In this document: in pieces, positions 7,167-15,799 of the stretch
Layout: every line of letters begins with the position of its first letter
How positions within the stretch are numbered: position 1 is the first letter of the stretch
Assembly (NCBI GenBank): GCA_934655755.1
Contig: CAKUHA010000003.1
Coordinates: forward strand, 101,818 to 165,817
Origin: an uncultured Collinsella sp.
GTDB lineage: Bacteria > Actinomycetota > Coriobacteriia > Coriobacteriales > Coriobacteriaceae
Direction of reading: 5' to 3'
Length of the DNA stretch: 64,000 nucleotides
Position numbers and translations under genes: made by a program
Notes under the pieces: model-generated
The model's input: only the letters and a program-made list of their open reading frames with translations
What the model was told of the DNA's origin: nothing
Database searches by the model: none

Positions 7167-8078
7167 ATGAACGCTTCACCGCTTTCCTTCCAAGACATCA
7201 TCCTGCGCCTCCAGCAGTACTGGGGCGAGCAGGGCTGCGTCATTATGCAGCCCTATGACTCCGAGGTCGGTGCCGGTACCTTCCATACCGCGACCACGCT
7301 GCGCTCGCTCGGTCCCGCCGAGTGGCGCACCTGCTATGCGCAGCCCTGCCGCCGTCCTGCCGACGGCCGCTACGGCGAGAACCCCAACCGCATGCAGCAC
7401 TACTATCAGTTCCAGGTGCTCATCAAGCCCTCGCCGGTCAACGCCCAGGAGCTTTACTTGGGTTCGCTGGCCGCCATCGGCCTGGACCCCAACGACCATG
7501 ACGTCCGTTTTGTCGAGGACGACTGGGAGAGCCCGACGCTCGGTGCTTGGGGCCTTGGCTGGGAGGTCTGGCTCAACGGCATGGAGGTCACGCAGTTCAC
7601 GTACTTCCAGCAGGTGGGCGGCATCGAGGTCGACCCCGTGCCCGTCGAGATCACCTACGGTCTGGAGCGTATCGCCATGTACGCCCAGGGCGTTAACTCC
7701 GTCTACGACTTGGTGTGGAGCTACCTGCCCGACGGTACGCCCATGACCTACGGTGACGTGTTCCTGGAGAACGAGCGCGAGTTCAGCGCCTACAACTTTG
7801 AGGTCGCCAACGTCGAGATGATGCGTCAGAAGTTTGACGACTACGAGGCCGAGTGCCACTCCTGCCTTGAGCGCAAGCTGCCGCTGCCGGCATACGACTG
7901 CGTTATGAAGTGCAGCCATGCCTTCAACCTGCTCGATGCCCGCGGTGCACTGTCTGCAGTCGAGCGCGCCAACTACATCCTGCGCGTCCGCGCCGTCGCC
8001 AAGGCGTGCTGCGAGGCCTACATGGCCGAGGTCGCCGGAATCAACGAGAATGCCGACCAGGAAGGCGAGGTGGCGTAA
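7167..8078 (+). CDS. glyQ: glycine--tRNA ligase, alpha subunit
   Basis: Catalytic subunit of the bacterial alpha2beta2 glycyl-tRNA synthetase, activating glycine with ATP. Hallmarks are [14 protein letters not shown] at the N-terminus, [16 protein letters not shown], motif 2 [16 protein letters not shown] and [14 protein letters not shown]. The 303 residues cover the full subunit. ATG at 7167 is preceded by a weak GAGGGG about ten bases upstream. The beta subunit follows after 3 bases. Confidence 0.97.
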   Translation: MNASPLSFQDIILRLQQYWGEQGCVIMQPYDSEVGAGTFHTATTLRSLGPAEWRTCYAQPCRRPADGRYGENPNRMQHYYQFQVLIKPSPVNAQELYLGSLAAIGLDPNDHDVRFVEDDWESPTLGAWGLGWEVWLNGMEVTQFTYFQQVGGIEVDPVPVEITYGLERIAMYAQGVNSVYDLVWSYLPDGTPMTYGDVFLENEREFSAYNFEVANVEMMRQKFDDYEAECHSCLERKLPLPAYDCVMKCSHAFNLLDARGALSAVERANYILRVRAVAKACCEAYMAEVAGINENADQEGEVA

Positions 8079-8081
8079 GCC

Positions 8082-10178
8082 ATGGCAGACGCTAAGGATT
8101 TCCTGTTTGAGATCGGTACGGAGGAAATGCCCTCCGCGCCGCTGAACAATGCCGTCAAGCAGCTTGGTACCATGATTGCCAAGGGTCTCGACGAGGCCGG
8201 TCTGGCCCACGGCGAGGTCCGCGTGATCTCGAGCCCGCGTCGTCTGGCTGCGCTCGTTGCCGATGTCGCCACCGCGACCGATGAGGTCCACGAGGTCAAG
8301 CGTGGCCCCGCGGCCAACATCGCCTTCGACGCCGACGGTAACGCCACCAAGGCCGCCCAGGGCTTTGCCCGCAAGTGCGGCGTGGCTGCCGAGGACCTGG
8401 TCCGTCGCGAGGACACCGACGGTCGCGAGTACGTTTTTGCCGAGAAGAACATTCCTTCCGCCCCGGCCACCCCGATCCTGACGGCCCTGTGCGAGAAGAC
8501 CATCGCCGGCCTGCAGTGGCCCAACTACCGCTCTCAGCGCTGGGGTCACGAGCACGCCACGTTCGTGCGTCCGGTCCGCTGGATCTGCTGCCTTCTGGGC
8601 GAGGACGTCGTGCCCGTGTCGTTTGCCGACGTGACGAGCGGCAACACCACGCGCGGCCATCGCGTCCTGGGCCCCGGTGACCACGTGGTCGCCAGCCCCG
8701 CCGTCTACGAGCAGGTGCTCGAGGACGCCGGCGTGCTTTCCGCCGAGCGCCGTCGCGAGGCCATCCTCGCCGGCATCGCCGAGGTCGAGGCTGCCCGTCC
8801 CGGTTGCCACGTCGACACGCCCAAGAAGGTCTTCGAGGAGGTCATCAACCTCTGCGAGTGGCCGACGGTCCTCGTCGGAACCTTCGACGAGGAGTTCCTC
8901 AAGGTTCCGCACGAGATCATCTGCGAGTCCATGCTCACCAACCAGCGCTACTTCCCGATTTATGACGGCGAGGGCAAGCTGACGCGTGAGTTCGTGATCG
9001 TGTCCAACAGCAAGCCCGAGAACGCCGAGCGCGTGATTGATGGTAACGAGCGCGTCGTGCGCGCCCGCCTGGACGACGCCAAGTTCTTCTACGAGGAGGA
9101 TCTGAAGATCTCCCTCGACGAGTTCCGTGAGCGTCTGGCCAAGGTCGCCTTCCAGGAGAAGCTCGGCAGCGTGCTCGCCAAGTCCGAGCGCATTGAGCAG
9201 CTCGCGCTTGCCATTGCCCGCGAGGCCCATCTCGGTGCTCACCTGGCCGCCGATGCCGGCCGCGCCGCGCATCTGTGCAAGGCCGACCTGGTTTCCAACG
9301 CCGTCGTCGAGTTCACGAGCCAGCAGGGCGTGATGGGCGGCTACTACGCCACCGCGATGGGGGAGAACGACGAGGTCGCCCACGCCATCCGCGATCACTA
9401 TCGTCCCCGCTTTGCCGGCGACGAGCTGCCCGAGGGCACCGCTGGCTGCATCGTGGCCTGCGCCGACAAACTCGATACCATCGCCGGTATCTTTGCCATC
9501 GGCGAGCCCCCGACCGGCTCCTCCGACCCGTACGCGCTGCGCCGCGCCGCCATCGGCATCATCAACATCCTGCGCGATCGTCTGCCGATCGAACCCACGT
9601 CGCTCATCGACTTTGCCCTTGAGCTCTATACCGAGCAGGGCATTGCCTTTGACGCCGCCGAGGTCGCCCAGCAGGTTCGCGACTTCTTCCATGGCCGTCT
9701 GGTGAGCATGGCCCGTGACGAGAAGATCCCGGCCGATACCGTTGCCGCCGTCTCCGCGGTGCACATCATCGCTCCGTCCGTCTTCTTCGCCCGCTGCGCC
9801 GCGCTCGACGAGGCCCGCAAGAACGATGCCGAGACCTTCGACAACCTGGCGACCGCCTATGCCCGTGCCGCGCATATCTCCAAGCCCGAGCTGGGCGCGG
9901 AGTATGACCGCAGCCTGATGGGCGAGGTCGAGCTTGCGCTTGCCGACGCCTCCGAGGCCGCTCAGACCGCCGTCGACGCCGCTCTCGCCGCCGAGGATTA
10001 CCCGGCCGCGTTTGCCGCCCTGGCAGCCCTGCGCGCGCCCATTGACCGTTTCTTCGATGAGGTCATGGTCATGGACAAGGACGAGCAGCTCCGCGATAAT
10101 CGCCTTAAGCTGCTCAACCGCTTCGAGGCCGTTTTCTCCGGCATCGCCAACATCGGTGAGCTTGCCCGCAAAAAGTAA
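8082..10178 (+). CDS. glyS: glycine--tRNA ligase, beta subunit
   Basis: Beta subunit that binds tRNA-Gly. It opens with DFLFEIGTEEMPSAPL, carries an HD-like domain around residues 350-480 (GGYYATAMGENDEVA, IREHY-like IRDHYRP) and ends with the anticodon-binding DALR-type region RAPIDRFFDEVMVMDKDE and NRLKLLNRFEAVF. The 698 residues match the family. Long antisense open frames cover this gene because of its codon bias and were not annotated. Confidence 0.97.
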   Translation: MADAKDFLFEIGTEEMPSAPLNNAVKQLGTMIAKGLDEAGLAHGEVRVISSPRRLAALVADVATATDEVHEVKRGPAANIAFDADGNATKAAQGFARKCGVAAEDLVRREDTDGREYVFAEKNIPSAPATPILTALCEKTIAGLQWPNYRSQRWGHEHATFVRPVRWICCLLGEDVVPVSFADVTSGNTTRGHRVLGPGDHVVASPAVYEQVLEDAGVLSAERRREAILAGIAEVEAARPGCHVDTPKKVFEEVINLCEWPTVLVGTFDEEFLKVPHEIICESMLTNQRYFPIYDGEGKLTREFVIVSNSKPENAERVIDGNERVVRARLDDAKFFYEEDLKISLDEFRERLAKVAFQEKLGSVLAKSERIEQLALAIAREAHLGAHLAADAGRAAHLCKADLVSNAVVEFTSQQGVMGGYYATAMGENDEVAHAIRDHYRPRFAGDELPEGTAGCIVACADKLDTIAGIFAIGEPPTGSSDPYALRRAAIGIINILRDRLPIEPTSLIDFALELYTEQGIAFDAAEVAQQVRDFFHGRLVSMARDEKIPADTVAAVSAVHIIAPSVFFARCAALDEARKNDAETFDNLATAYARAAHISKPELGAEYDRSLMGEVELALADASEAAQTAVDAALAAEDYPAAFAALAALRAPIDRFFDEVMVMDKDEQLRDNRLKLLNRFEAVFSGIANIGELARKK

Positions 10179-10212
10179 GCTAGCCTGCGCGTAAGCGCAA
10201 AAGGAGCCCTGC

Positions 10213-11088
10213 ATGGATTGCCCGGTCACCGCTCGTCCCACCGTCATCGTTATCTCCGACTCGCTCGGAGATACCGCTTGCGAGGTGGTGCTTGCGGCGT
10301 CCGGGCAATTTGATGAAGGGGCTTTTCGTGTATTGCGCCTGCCCAAGGTGACATCGGTGGAACAGGTCGAGGCGTTTGTCGGTCCGCGCGTGGATGCCGA
10401 CCATCGCGATATCGCCGTGTTCCACACGATCGTCGATCCGGCGCTTCGTGCCCGCGTGCTCGACTACTTGGGCATGCTGCATATTCGTTCGGTCGATTTG
10501 ATCGGGCCGACGCTCGCCGTGCTATCGTCGCTTATCGGTGTTGCGCCCAAGGGCGTGGCCGGCGTGATCCACAAGACCGATGATCGCTACTTCCATCGTA
10601 TCGAGGCCATGGAGTACTTTGTCGAGCACGATGACGGGCGCGGCTGCGACGATCTGTCTGGCGCCGATATCGTGCTGTTGGGCGTGTCGCGTACATCTAA
10701 GACGCCCTTGTCGATGTATCTGGCCTATCAGGGCTACAAGGTCGCCAACGTTCCGCTGGCACACGGCATGGAGCCGCCCAAGTCGATTTACGAGGTCGAT
10801 CCGATGCGTCTGTTCGGTTTGATTTCGACCGTCGATGTGATTTCCGAGATTCGTGATAGCCGCCTGGGCGATGACTACGCTCGCGCCGTTGCCGGCTCCT
10901 ACGCCGAGCCCGAGAGCGTGCGTAGCGAACTTGAGGAAGCCCGTGCGCTCATGAAGCGTCTGGGCTGTTTTGTGGTGCGCACCGACGGCAAGGCGATCGA
11001 GGAGAGCGCCTCCGAGATTATCGCCCATCTTGAACAGATCCAAGAAGCAAGGGCCCGTCGAGCCGCCCGCCGCGCCCAACAACAGTAA
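10213..11088 (+). CDS. pyruvate, phosphate dikinase regulatory protein (DUF299 family)
   Basis: Bifunctional Ser/Thr kinase and Pi-dependent pyrophosphorylase that switches PPDK off (ADP-dependent phosphorylation of a threonine next to the catalytic His) and on again. The P-loop-like motif is LLGVSRTSKTPLSMYLA (residues ~155-171). The N-terminus VIVISDSLGDTACEVV and ADIVLLGVSRTSKTPLS are family hallmarks. Length is 291 residues, slightly over typical because of a charged Arg/Ala-rich tail. The probable target, ppdK, is the next gene, 338 bases on, with its own promoter region. Confidence 0.92.
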   Translation: MDCPVTARPTVIVISDSLGDTACEVVLAASGQFDEGAFRVLRLPKVTSVEQVEAFVGPRVDADHRDIAVFHTIVDPALRARVLDYLGMLHIRSVDLIGPTLAVLSSLIGVAPKGVAGVIHKTDDRYFHRIEAMEYFVEHDDGRGCDDLSGADIVLLGVSRTSKTPLSMYLAYQGYKVANVPLAHGMEPPKSIYEVDPMRLFGLISTVDVISEIRDSRLGDDYARAVAGSYAEPESVRSELEEARALMKRLGCFVVRTDGKAIEESASEIIAHLEQIQEARARRAARRAQQQ

Positions 11089-11107
11089 TCACTGAGCAGT
11101 CAATTTG

Positions 11108-11134
11108 GGACAAATACTTCTGATAGATTTGTCC
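11108..11134 (+). repeat. isolated hairpin with REP-like GGGACA core
   Basis: GGACAAAT (11108-11115) and ATTTGTCC (11127-11134) form an 8-bp stem with an 11-base loop, without a T-run. The GGGACA start resembles the cores of the two RAYT-linked repeats. It may be a solo REP remnant or a weak terminator of the preceding gene. Confidence 0.35.
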
Positions 11135-11189
11135 TACCTGGCAATTGAGCATTTTCGCAACGTTCAATATCATATTTTATTGGCCTATT

Positions 11190-11251
11190 TGCTAAAGCGT
11201 TTTAGCAGTTTATACCGCTTTTGACCTGCAATTACGTTGTAGTGGTATCTT
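11190..11251 (+). promoter_or_regulatory. ppdK promoter with LacI-type palindrome
   Basis: TGCTAAAGCGTTTTAGCA (11190-11207) is a palindrome broken only at the two bases flanking its central CG, the form typical of LacI-family operators. It precedes TTGACC (11221-11226) and an extended -10, TGGTATCTT (11243-11251), with a 19-base spacer. Its reverse strand shares the core CTAAAACGCTT with a site upstream of adhE. Confidence 0.5.
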
Positions 11252-11426
11252 CATAAGGTAACCACCTTTACCTACCGTTTACCGTCAGTTTTAGCACGTT
11301 TACCAAACCGCGCATCCTCTGCTTAAGCTTGCCCAAAACCCGCCGTATAGTTCCCTCACGGCCTGCATCCGGCGGGTCGATTCGTTACCACGGTCGTGTG
11401 TGCGAACACATGGAAGGGGATGTATC

Positions 11427-14177
11427 GTGAGCGATTGCAAGAGGGTTTACCGTTTTGGCACCGATGCCCAGGGCACTTGCGTTACCGAGGGCGACAAGTC
11501 CATGAACTTCGTCCTTGGCGGCAAGGGCGCGAACCTTGCCGAGATGAGCCGTATCGGCCTGCCGGTTCCCGGCGGCTTTACCATTACCTGCCAGACCTGC
11601 GTCGAGTACTCTGGTGCCGGCAATGTTTGGCCTACCGGCGCGCTTGACGAGATCGTTGCCGCCGAGGCTGACCTCGAGGCCCGTTGCGACAAAAAGCTCG
11701 GCGACGCCAGCGATCCGCTGCTCGTGTCGGTGCGCTCGGGCGCTCCGTTCTCCATGCCCGGTATGATGGACACGGTCCTCAACCTGGGCCTCAACGACGA
11801 TTCCGTCCAGGGTCTCATCGCCCAGACGCAAAATCCGCGCTTTGCCTGGGACAGCTATCGTCGCTTTATCCAGATGTTCTCCAACGTCGTCATGGGCGTC
11901 GACGCCGACTTGTTCGAGAATGCCCTGACTCAGGCCCGTCTGGTTGCCGGCGTCCGCGTCGACTCCGAGCTTTCGGCCGAGGACCTGCAGGAGCTCGTCG
12001 AGACCTTCAAGGGCATCTTCTCCGAAAACGTCGAGGCCGCCCTGTACCCCGAGCTCGAGGTCGTCGATGGTAAGCCCGTCTTCCCGCACGATCCGGAGCT
12101 CCAGCTGCGCCTTGCCATCCAGGCCGTCTTTGGCAGCTGGATGAACGAGCGCGCTTGCATCTACCGCAAGCAGCACGGCATTTCCGATGATCTGGGCACT
12201 GCCGTCAACGTCCAGGCCATGGCATTTGGCAACAAGGGTGAGACTTCCGCGACCGGCGTCGCCTTCACCCGCAACCCCGCCGATGGCACCAAGGAGTTCT
12301 ACGGCGACTTTCTGGTCAACGCCCAGGGCGAGGACGTCGTTGCCGGCATCCGCAACACCGAGCCCATCTCCGACCTCAAGACCACCCCGGGCCTCGAGTC
12401 CGCAGGCGAGGAGCTCGAGCGCGTGTTCCTGACGCTCGAGGACCACTATCGCGACATGTGCGACATCGAGTTCACCATCGAGCAGGGTAAGCTCTGGATG
12501 CTCCAGACCCGCGTGGGCAAGCGTACCGCCACCGCCGCTTTGCGCATCGCCATCGAGATGGTCGAGGAGGGCCTCATCACCCGCGAGGAGGCCGTGAGCC
12601 GCATCGACCCCGCACAGCTCGATCAGCTCCTGCACCCGCAGTTCGACTCCTCCAAGAAGTACGAGGCGCTCGCGCGCGGCCTTAACGCCAGCCCCGGTGC
12701 CGCCGTGGGTGAGGTCGTGTTCTCGAGCGATGACGCCGTTGCGCGTGCGAACGAGGGCCACAAGGTCATCCTGGTCCGCTGGGAAACCAACCCCGACGAC
12801 CTGAAGGGCATGGTTGCCGCCGAGGGCATCCTGACCAGCCACGGCGGCAAGACGAGCCACGCCGCCGTTATCGCGCGCGGCATGGGTACGCCCTGCGTCT
12901 GCGGTGTCGAGCGCTTCCATATCGACGCCGCCGAGAAGGTCGTGCGCATCGAGGGCAGCGATCGCGTGCTGCACGAGGGCGACGTCATCTCCATCGACGG
13001 CACCCAGGGCATCGTCGTCGACGGTGCGGTCGATCTGGTTTCCGCCGAGCTCACCGGCGACCTGGACACTATCCTGTCCTGGGCCGATGAGATTCGTCTG
13101 GATGAGACCTGCGGCCACGCCAACCACGTGCGCGTCAACGCCGACAACCCCGAGGATGCCGAGCTCGCGCTTGAGTTTGGCGCCGAGGCCATCGGCCTGT
13201 GCCGCACCGAGCATATGTTCCTGGGCGATCGCAAGAACATCATCCAGAGCTTCATCCTCTCCGATGACGAGGCCGTGAAGCAGCAGGCGCTGGCCGATCT
13301 GCTCAAGGTCCAGACCGAGGACTTCCTGGCCATGTTCAAGACCATGACCGGCCGCGACGTGGTCGTTCGCCTGATCGACCCGCCGTTGCATGAGTTCCTG
13401 GACGATCCCCGCGAGCTCGAGGTCGCCATCACCAAGAAGGAGGCCGCTGGCGCTCCCGAGGAGGAACTCGCCGCTCTGCGCGCCCGCCTGCGTCGTATCG
13501 ACGGCATGGTCGAGTCGAACCCCATGCTCGGCCTGCGCGGCGTGCGCCTGTCCGTCGTCTTCGGCGACCTGCCGCTCATGCAGGTTCGCGCCGTTGCCAC
13601 GGCCGCTGCGCGCCTCATTAAGGAAGGCATCGACCCGCGTCCTGAGATCATGGTCCCGCTCGTCTCCATCACGGCCGAGCACGTCCAGACCCGTGAGGTC
13701 ATCGAGCGCGTGATCGTCGAGGTTTCCGCCGAGGAGGGCGTGGAGCTCAACATTCCCGTGGGCACGATGCTCGAGCTGCCGCGCGCCTGCATGGTTGCCG
13801 ACGAGATCGCCCAGCACGCCGACTTCTTCTGCTTTGGCACCAACGACCTCACGCAGACGACCTTCGGCTTCTCCCGCGACGACGCCGAGGCCAAGTTCAT
13901 CCCGCTGTACCTGCATAAGAAGATCCTGAAGGACAACCCCTTCGAGACCATCGACACGGCGGTACTCGAGCTGGTGCGCATGGCCGTGGCCAAGGGCCGT
14001 GCCACCAACCCCGGCATGCACTTTGGTGTGTGCGGTGAGCACGGCGGCGACCCCAAGTCCATCAAGGGCCTGTTTAACGTCGCCGACGTGGACTATGTGT
14101 CCTGCTCGCCCTACCGCGTGCCGCTCGCGCGTCTTGCCGCCGCCCAGGCTAAGCTCGAAGCCAAGCGTTCCGCTTAG
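11427..14177 (+). CDS. ppdK: pyruvate, phosphate dikinase
   Basis: Interconverts pyruvate + ATP + Pi and PEP + AMP + PPi. In anaerobes it often works toward pyruvate in PPi-linked glycolysis or in gluconeogenesis. The N-terminal nucleotide-binding domain begins NFVLGGKGANLAEM. The phosphohistidine swivelling domain has TSHGGKTSHAAVIARGMG near residue 470. The C-terminal PEP/pyruvate barrel has GLCRTEHMF, ELPRACMVADEIA, FFCFGTNDLTQ and the catalytic Cys in FGVCGEHGGDP. Start is GTG 11427 after GGAAGGGGA; the frame stays open to 11400 but that part has no ribosome binding site. Length 916 residues. Confidence 0.96.
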   Translation: MSDCKRVYRFGTDAQGTCVTEGDKSMNFVLGGKGANLAEMSRIGLPVPGGFTITCQTCVEYSGAGNVWPTGALDEIVAAEADLEARCDKKLGDASDPLLVSVRSGAPFSMPGMMDTVLNLGLNDDSVQGLIAQTQNPRFAWDSYRRFIQMFSNVVMGVDADLFENALTQARLVAGVRVDSELSAEDLQELVETFKGIFSENVEAALYPELEVVDGKPVFPHDPELQLRLAIQAVFGSWMNERACIYRKQHGISDDLGTAVNVQAMAFGNKGETSATGVAFTRNPADGTKEFYGDFLVNAQGEDVVAGIRNTEPISDLKTTPGLESAGEELERVFLTLEDHYRDMCDIEFTIEQGKLWMLQTRVGKRTATAALRIAIEMVEEGLITREEAVSRIDPAQLDQLLHPQFDSSKKYEALARGLNASPGAAVGEVVFSSDDAVARANEGHKVILVRWETNPDDLKGMVAAEGILTSHGGKTSHAAVIARGMGTPCVCGVERFHIDAAEKVVRIEGSDRVLHEGDVISIDGTQGIVVDGAVDLVSAELTGDLDTILSWADEIRLDETCGHANHVRVNADNPEDAELALEFGAEAIGLCRTEHMFLGDRKNIIQSFILSDDEAVKQQALADLLKVQTEDFLAMFKTMTGRDVVVRLIDPPLHEFLDDPRELEVAITKKEAAGAPEEELAALRARLRRIDGMVESNPMLGLRGVRLSVVFGDLPLMQVRAVATAAARLIKEGIDPRPEIMVPLVSITAEHVQTREVIERVIVEVSAEEGVELNIPVGTMLELPRACMVADEIAQHADFFCFGTNDLTQTTFGFSRDDAEAKFIPLYLHKKILKDNPFETIDTAVLELVRMAVAKGRATNPGMHFGVCGEHGGDPKSIKGLFNVADVDYVSCSPYRVPLARLAAAQAKLEAKRSA

Positions 14178-14216
14178 CGTTTTGCGTTCAGACGCTTGAT
14201 GTAGCCCCCCTTAATG

Positions 14217-14244
14217 CCGCCCGTCTCATTCGTGAGGCGGGCGG
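14217..14244 (+). terminator. strong hairpin after ppdK
   Basis: CCGCCCGTCTC (14217-14227) pairs with GAGGCGGGCGG (14234-14244) around a 6-base loop. The following bases are only weakly T-rich, so termination strength is uncertain, but it sits 40 bases after the ppdK stop. Confidence 0.6.
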
Positions 14245-14290
14245 TTGTCATGTGCGGGTTTTGTCTTTTTGTCTGCGTAAAAAATTGTTC

Positions 14291-14318
14291 TTGCAGCAGA
14301 AACGCGCGCGTGTATACT
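14291..14318 (+). promoter_or_regulatory. rplS promoter
   Basis: TTGCAG (14291-14296), a 16-base spacer and TATACT (14313-14318) lie about 70 bases ahead of rplS. The leader between contains no obvious structure beyond a short GGTGG/CCACC-like pairing. Confidence 0.55.
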
Positions 14319-14387
14319 CGAATACGTTTGTTCAACTACGTGCCGGCCAAGGTGGTACGGCACCTCTAGAAGAGTAAGGAATTGCAC

Positions 14388-14729
14388 ATGGATTACATCC
14401 GCGCAATCGAGCGCCAGCAGATCCGCGAGGACATCCCGCAGGTTCGCGTCGGCGACAACGTCAAGGTCCACTACCGCATTAAGGAAGGCGACCGCGAGCG
14501 CATCCAGGTCTTCCAGGGCGACGTCATCCGCATGGCTGGTGCCGGTTCCCGCGAGACCTTCACCGTCCGCAAGATCTCCTTCGGTGTCGGTGTCGAGCGT
14601 ACCTTCCCGCTTCACAGCCCCAAGATCGGCAAGCTGGAGGTTGTCCGTCATGGTCGCGTCCGTCGCGCCAAGCTGTACTACCTCCGCGACAAGGTGGGCA
14701 AGGCTGCTCGTATTCCCGAGAAGCGCTAA
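14388..14729 (+). CDS. rplS: 50S ribosomal protein bL19
   Basis: Subunit-interface protein of the 50S particle. Diagnostic blocks are [43 protein letters not shown] and [18 protein letters not shown]. The ATG at 14388 is preceded by AAGGA with 7-base spacing; a TTG two codons upstream is less likely. Length 113 residues. It is transcribed alone, bracketed by its own promoter and terminator. Confidence 0.97.
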   Translation: MDYIRAIERQQIREDIPQVRVGDNVKVHYRIKEGDRERIQVFQGDVIRMAGAGSRETFTVRKISFGVGVERTFPLHSPKIGKLEVVRHGRVRRAKLYYLRDKVGKAARIPEKR

Positions 14730-14763
14730 GACGATCGCAGCGTCTGTCCGCTCATTTGGACAA

Positions 14764-14793
14764 AAGGGTCACCTTCGGGTGGCCCTTCTTTTT
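14764..14793 (+). terminator. rplS terminator
   Basis: AAGGGTCACC and GGTGGCCCTT form a stem closed by a stable TTCG tetraloop, followed by a T-rich run. It ends 29 bases before the rnhB start. Confidence 0.9.
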
Positions 14794-14821
14794 ACTGATT
14801 CGCATGCAAGGAGGCCCCGGT

Positions 14822-15610
14822 ATGGCCAACATGACAAGCTCGGTTTCGGCGTCTCAGGTTGCCGGCGAGCTGGCGAGTGCCACGTTTGAGGAGATTCCCG
14901 CCCTGGTCGAGCATTATCGCGAGGACCCACGCCAACAGGTCATCAAGGCCTGCGAGCGCGCCATGAAGCGTCATGCCAAGGAACTCGCCGAACGCGAGCG
15001 CGTCAATGGCATGTACGAGCTGATGCACGAGCTGGGCGGCGACGGCATTGTCGTGGGCGTTGACGAGGTCGGACGAGGGTCGGTGGCCGGGCCCCTGACG
15101 GTATGTGCGGTGTGCCTGCCCATGGAGCCGCGCGTTTGGGGCATCAACGATTCCAAAAAGCTCACGCCTGCCCGCCGTGAACTGCTGGCGGTAAAGATTG
15201 CCGAGGTGGCGACCGCCATCGGGTACTGCCATATACCGCCGGCGGACATCGACGAGATGGGCATGGCGCGTGCCATTCGCGCCGCCGTTGCGGGCGCCGT
15301 TGCCGATACGGGTCTTGAGCCGGACTGCGTGCTTATGGATGGCAACCCGCTGGGCGCCGTTCCCAACGAGCGCGACGTGGTCAAGGGCGATGCCAAGATC
15401 GCCTGTATCGCCGCTGCCTCCATCATGGCCAAGGTCACCCGTGACGAGATGATGGTCGAGTACGATGCCGAGTATCCCGAGTACCATTTGGCCGAGTCGA
15501 AGGGCTATGCGAGCCCCGAGCACATTGAGGCCATTCGCAAACATGGACTTTGTCCGCTGCACCGCGTGAGTTTTTGCGGAAACTTTCTGCAGACTGAACG
15601 GCTTTTCTAG
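14822..15610 (+). CDS. rnhB: ribonuclease HII
   Basis: Removes ribonucleotides misincorporated in DNA and RNA primers. Catalytic acidic residues are visible in VVGVDEVGRGSVAGPL (DE of the DEXGRG motif, residues ~77-92), in LMDGNPLG and in KGDAKIACIAAASIMAKVTRD. ATG 14822 follows a perfect AAGGAGG with 7-base spacing. The protein is 262 residues, because about 70 helical residues (ERAMKRHAKELAERER) precede the catalytic core, as in many Gram-positive RNase HII proteins. Confidence 0.95.
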   Translation: MANMTSSVSASQVAGELASATFEEIPALVEHYREDPRQQVIKACERAMKRHAKELAERERVNGMYELMHELGGDGIVVGVDEVGRGSVAGPLTVCAVCLPMEPRVWGINDSKKLTPARRELLAVKIAEVATAIGYCHIPPADIDEMGMARAIRAAVAGAVADTGLEPDCVLMDGNPLGAVPNERDVVKGDAKIACIAAASIMAKVTRDEMMVEYDAEYPEYHLAESKGYASPEHIEAIRKHGLCPLHRVSFCGNFLQTERLF

Positions 15611-15658
15611 GTCAATTGTGGAGACAGGGACCTCAGGGGTTTTACAAACCTGCTGGTA

Positions 15659-15701
15659 GCGGGCCATGCGCAACGCGATTGTTGCGCATGGCCCGCTTTT
15701 T
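15659..15701 (+). terminator. rnhB terminator, perfect 16-bp stem
   Basis: GCGGGCCATGCGCAAC (15659-15674) pairs perfectly with 15681-15696 across a six-base loop and is followed by five T residues. It separates rnhB from the competence operon whose regulatory site begins 8 bases later. Confidence 0.95.
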
Positions 15702-15708
15702 GTCGGCA

Positions 15709-15728
15709 TTTGGTCAGCTTTTGGTTTG
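15709..15728 (+). promoter_or_regulatory. candidate competence-operon regulatory box, copy 1
   Basis: TTTGGTCAGCTTTTGGTTTG, containing two TTTGGT half-sites exactly 11 bp apart. The identical 20-mer occurs at 45083-45102 in front of comEA-comEC. Here it lies between the rnhB terminator and yraN-comM-dprA, 71 bases before the yraN ATG. Its position suggests binding by an activator at an otherwise weak promoter, because no convincing -35/-10 pair is seen nearby. Confidence 0.6.
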
Positions 15729-15799
15729 CTTCCGGTACTTACCCGCATGAAACGTGCCCTCATCATCGGGGCAATGCAGTGTGCGGGAAAGGAGACCCC

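Larger units (their letters stand above)
11089..11426 (+). other. 338-base intergenic region before ppdK
   Basis: No gene is visible here. It holds a short hairpin (11108-11134), a near-perfect 18-bp palindrome with central CG (11190-11207), a candidate promoter (11221-11251) and an untranslated leader of about 170 bases. The leader contains three copies of TTTACC between 11265 and 11310. It is clearly more AT-rich than the coding sequence on either side. Confidence 0.7.

Noticed and set aside
7176..10427. Very long antisense open frame across glyQS
   Set aside because: Arises from the G/C-rich third-position bias of the sense genes; no ribosome binding site, repetitive composition and no family motifs. 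The same holds for 11385-14042 across ppdK.
15611..15655. GAGACAGGGACC sequence after rnhB as a REP copy
   Set aside because: Too short and degenerate to join either RAYT repeat family, and no inverted partner is nearby.
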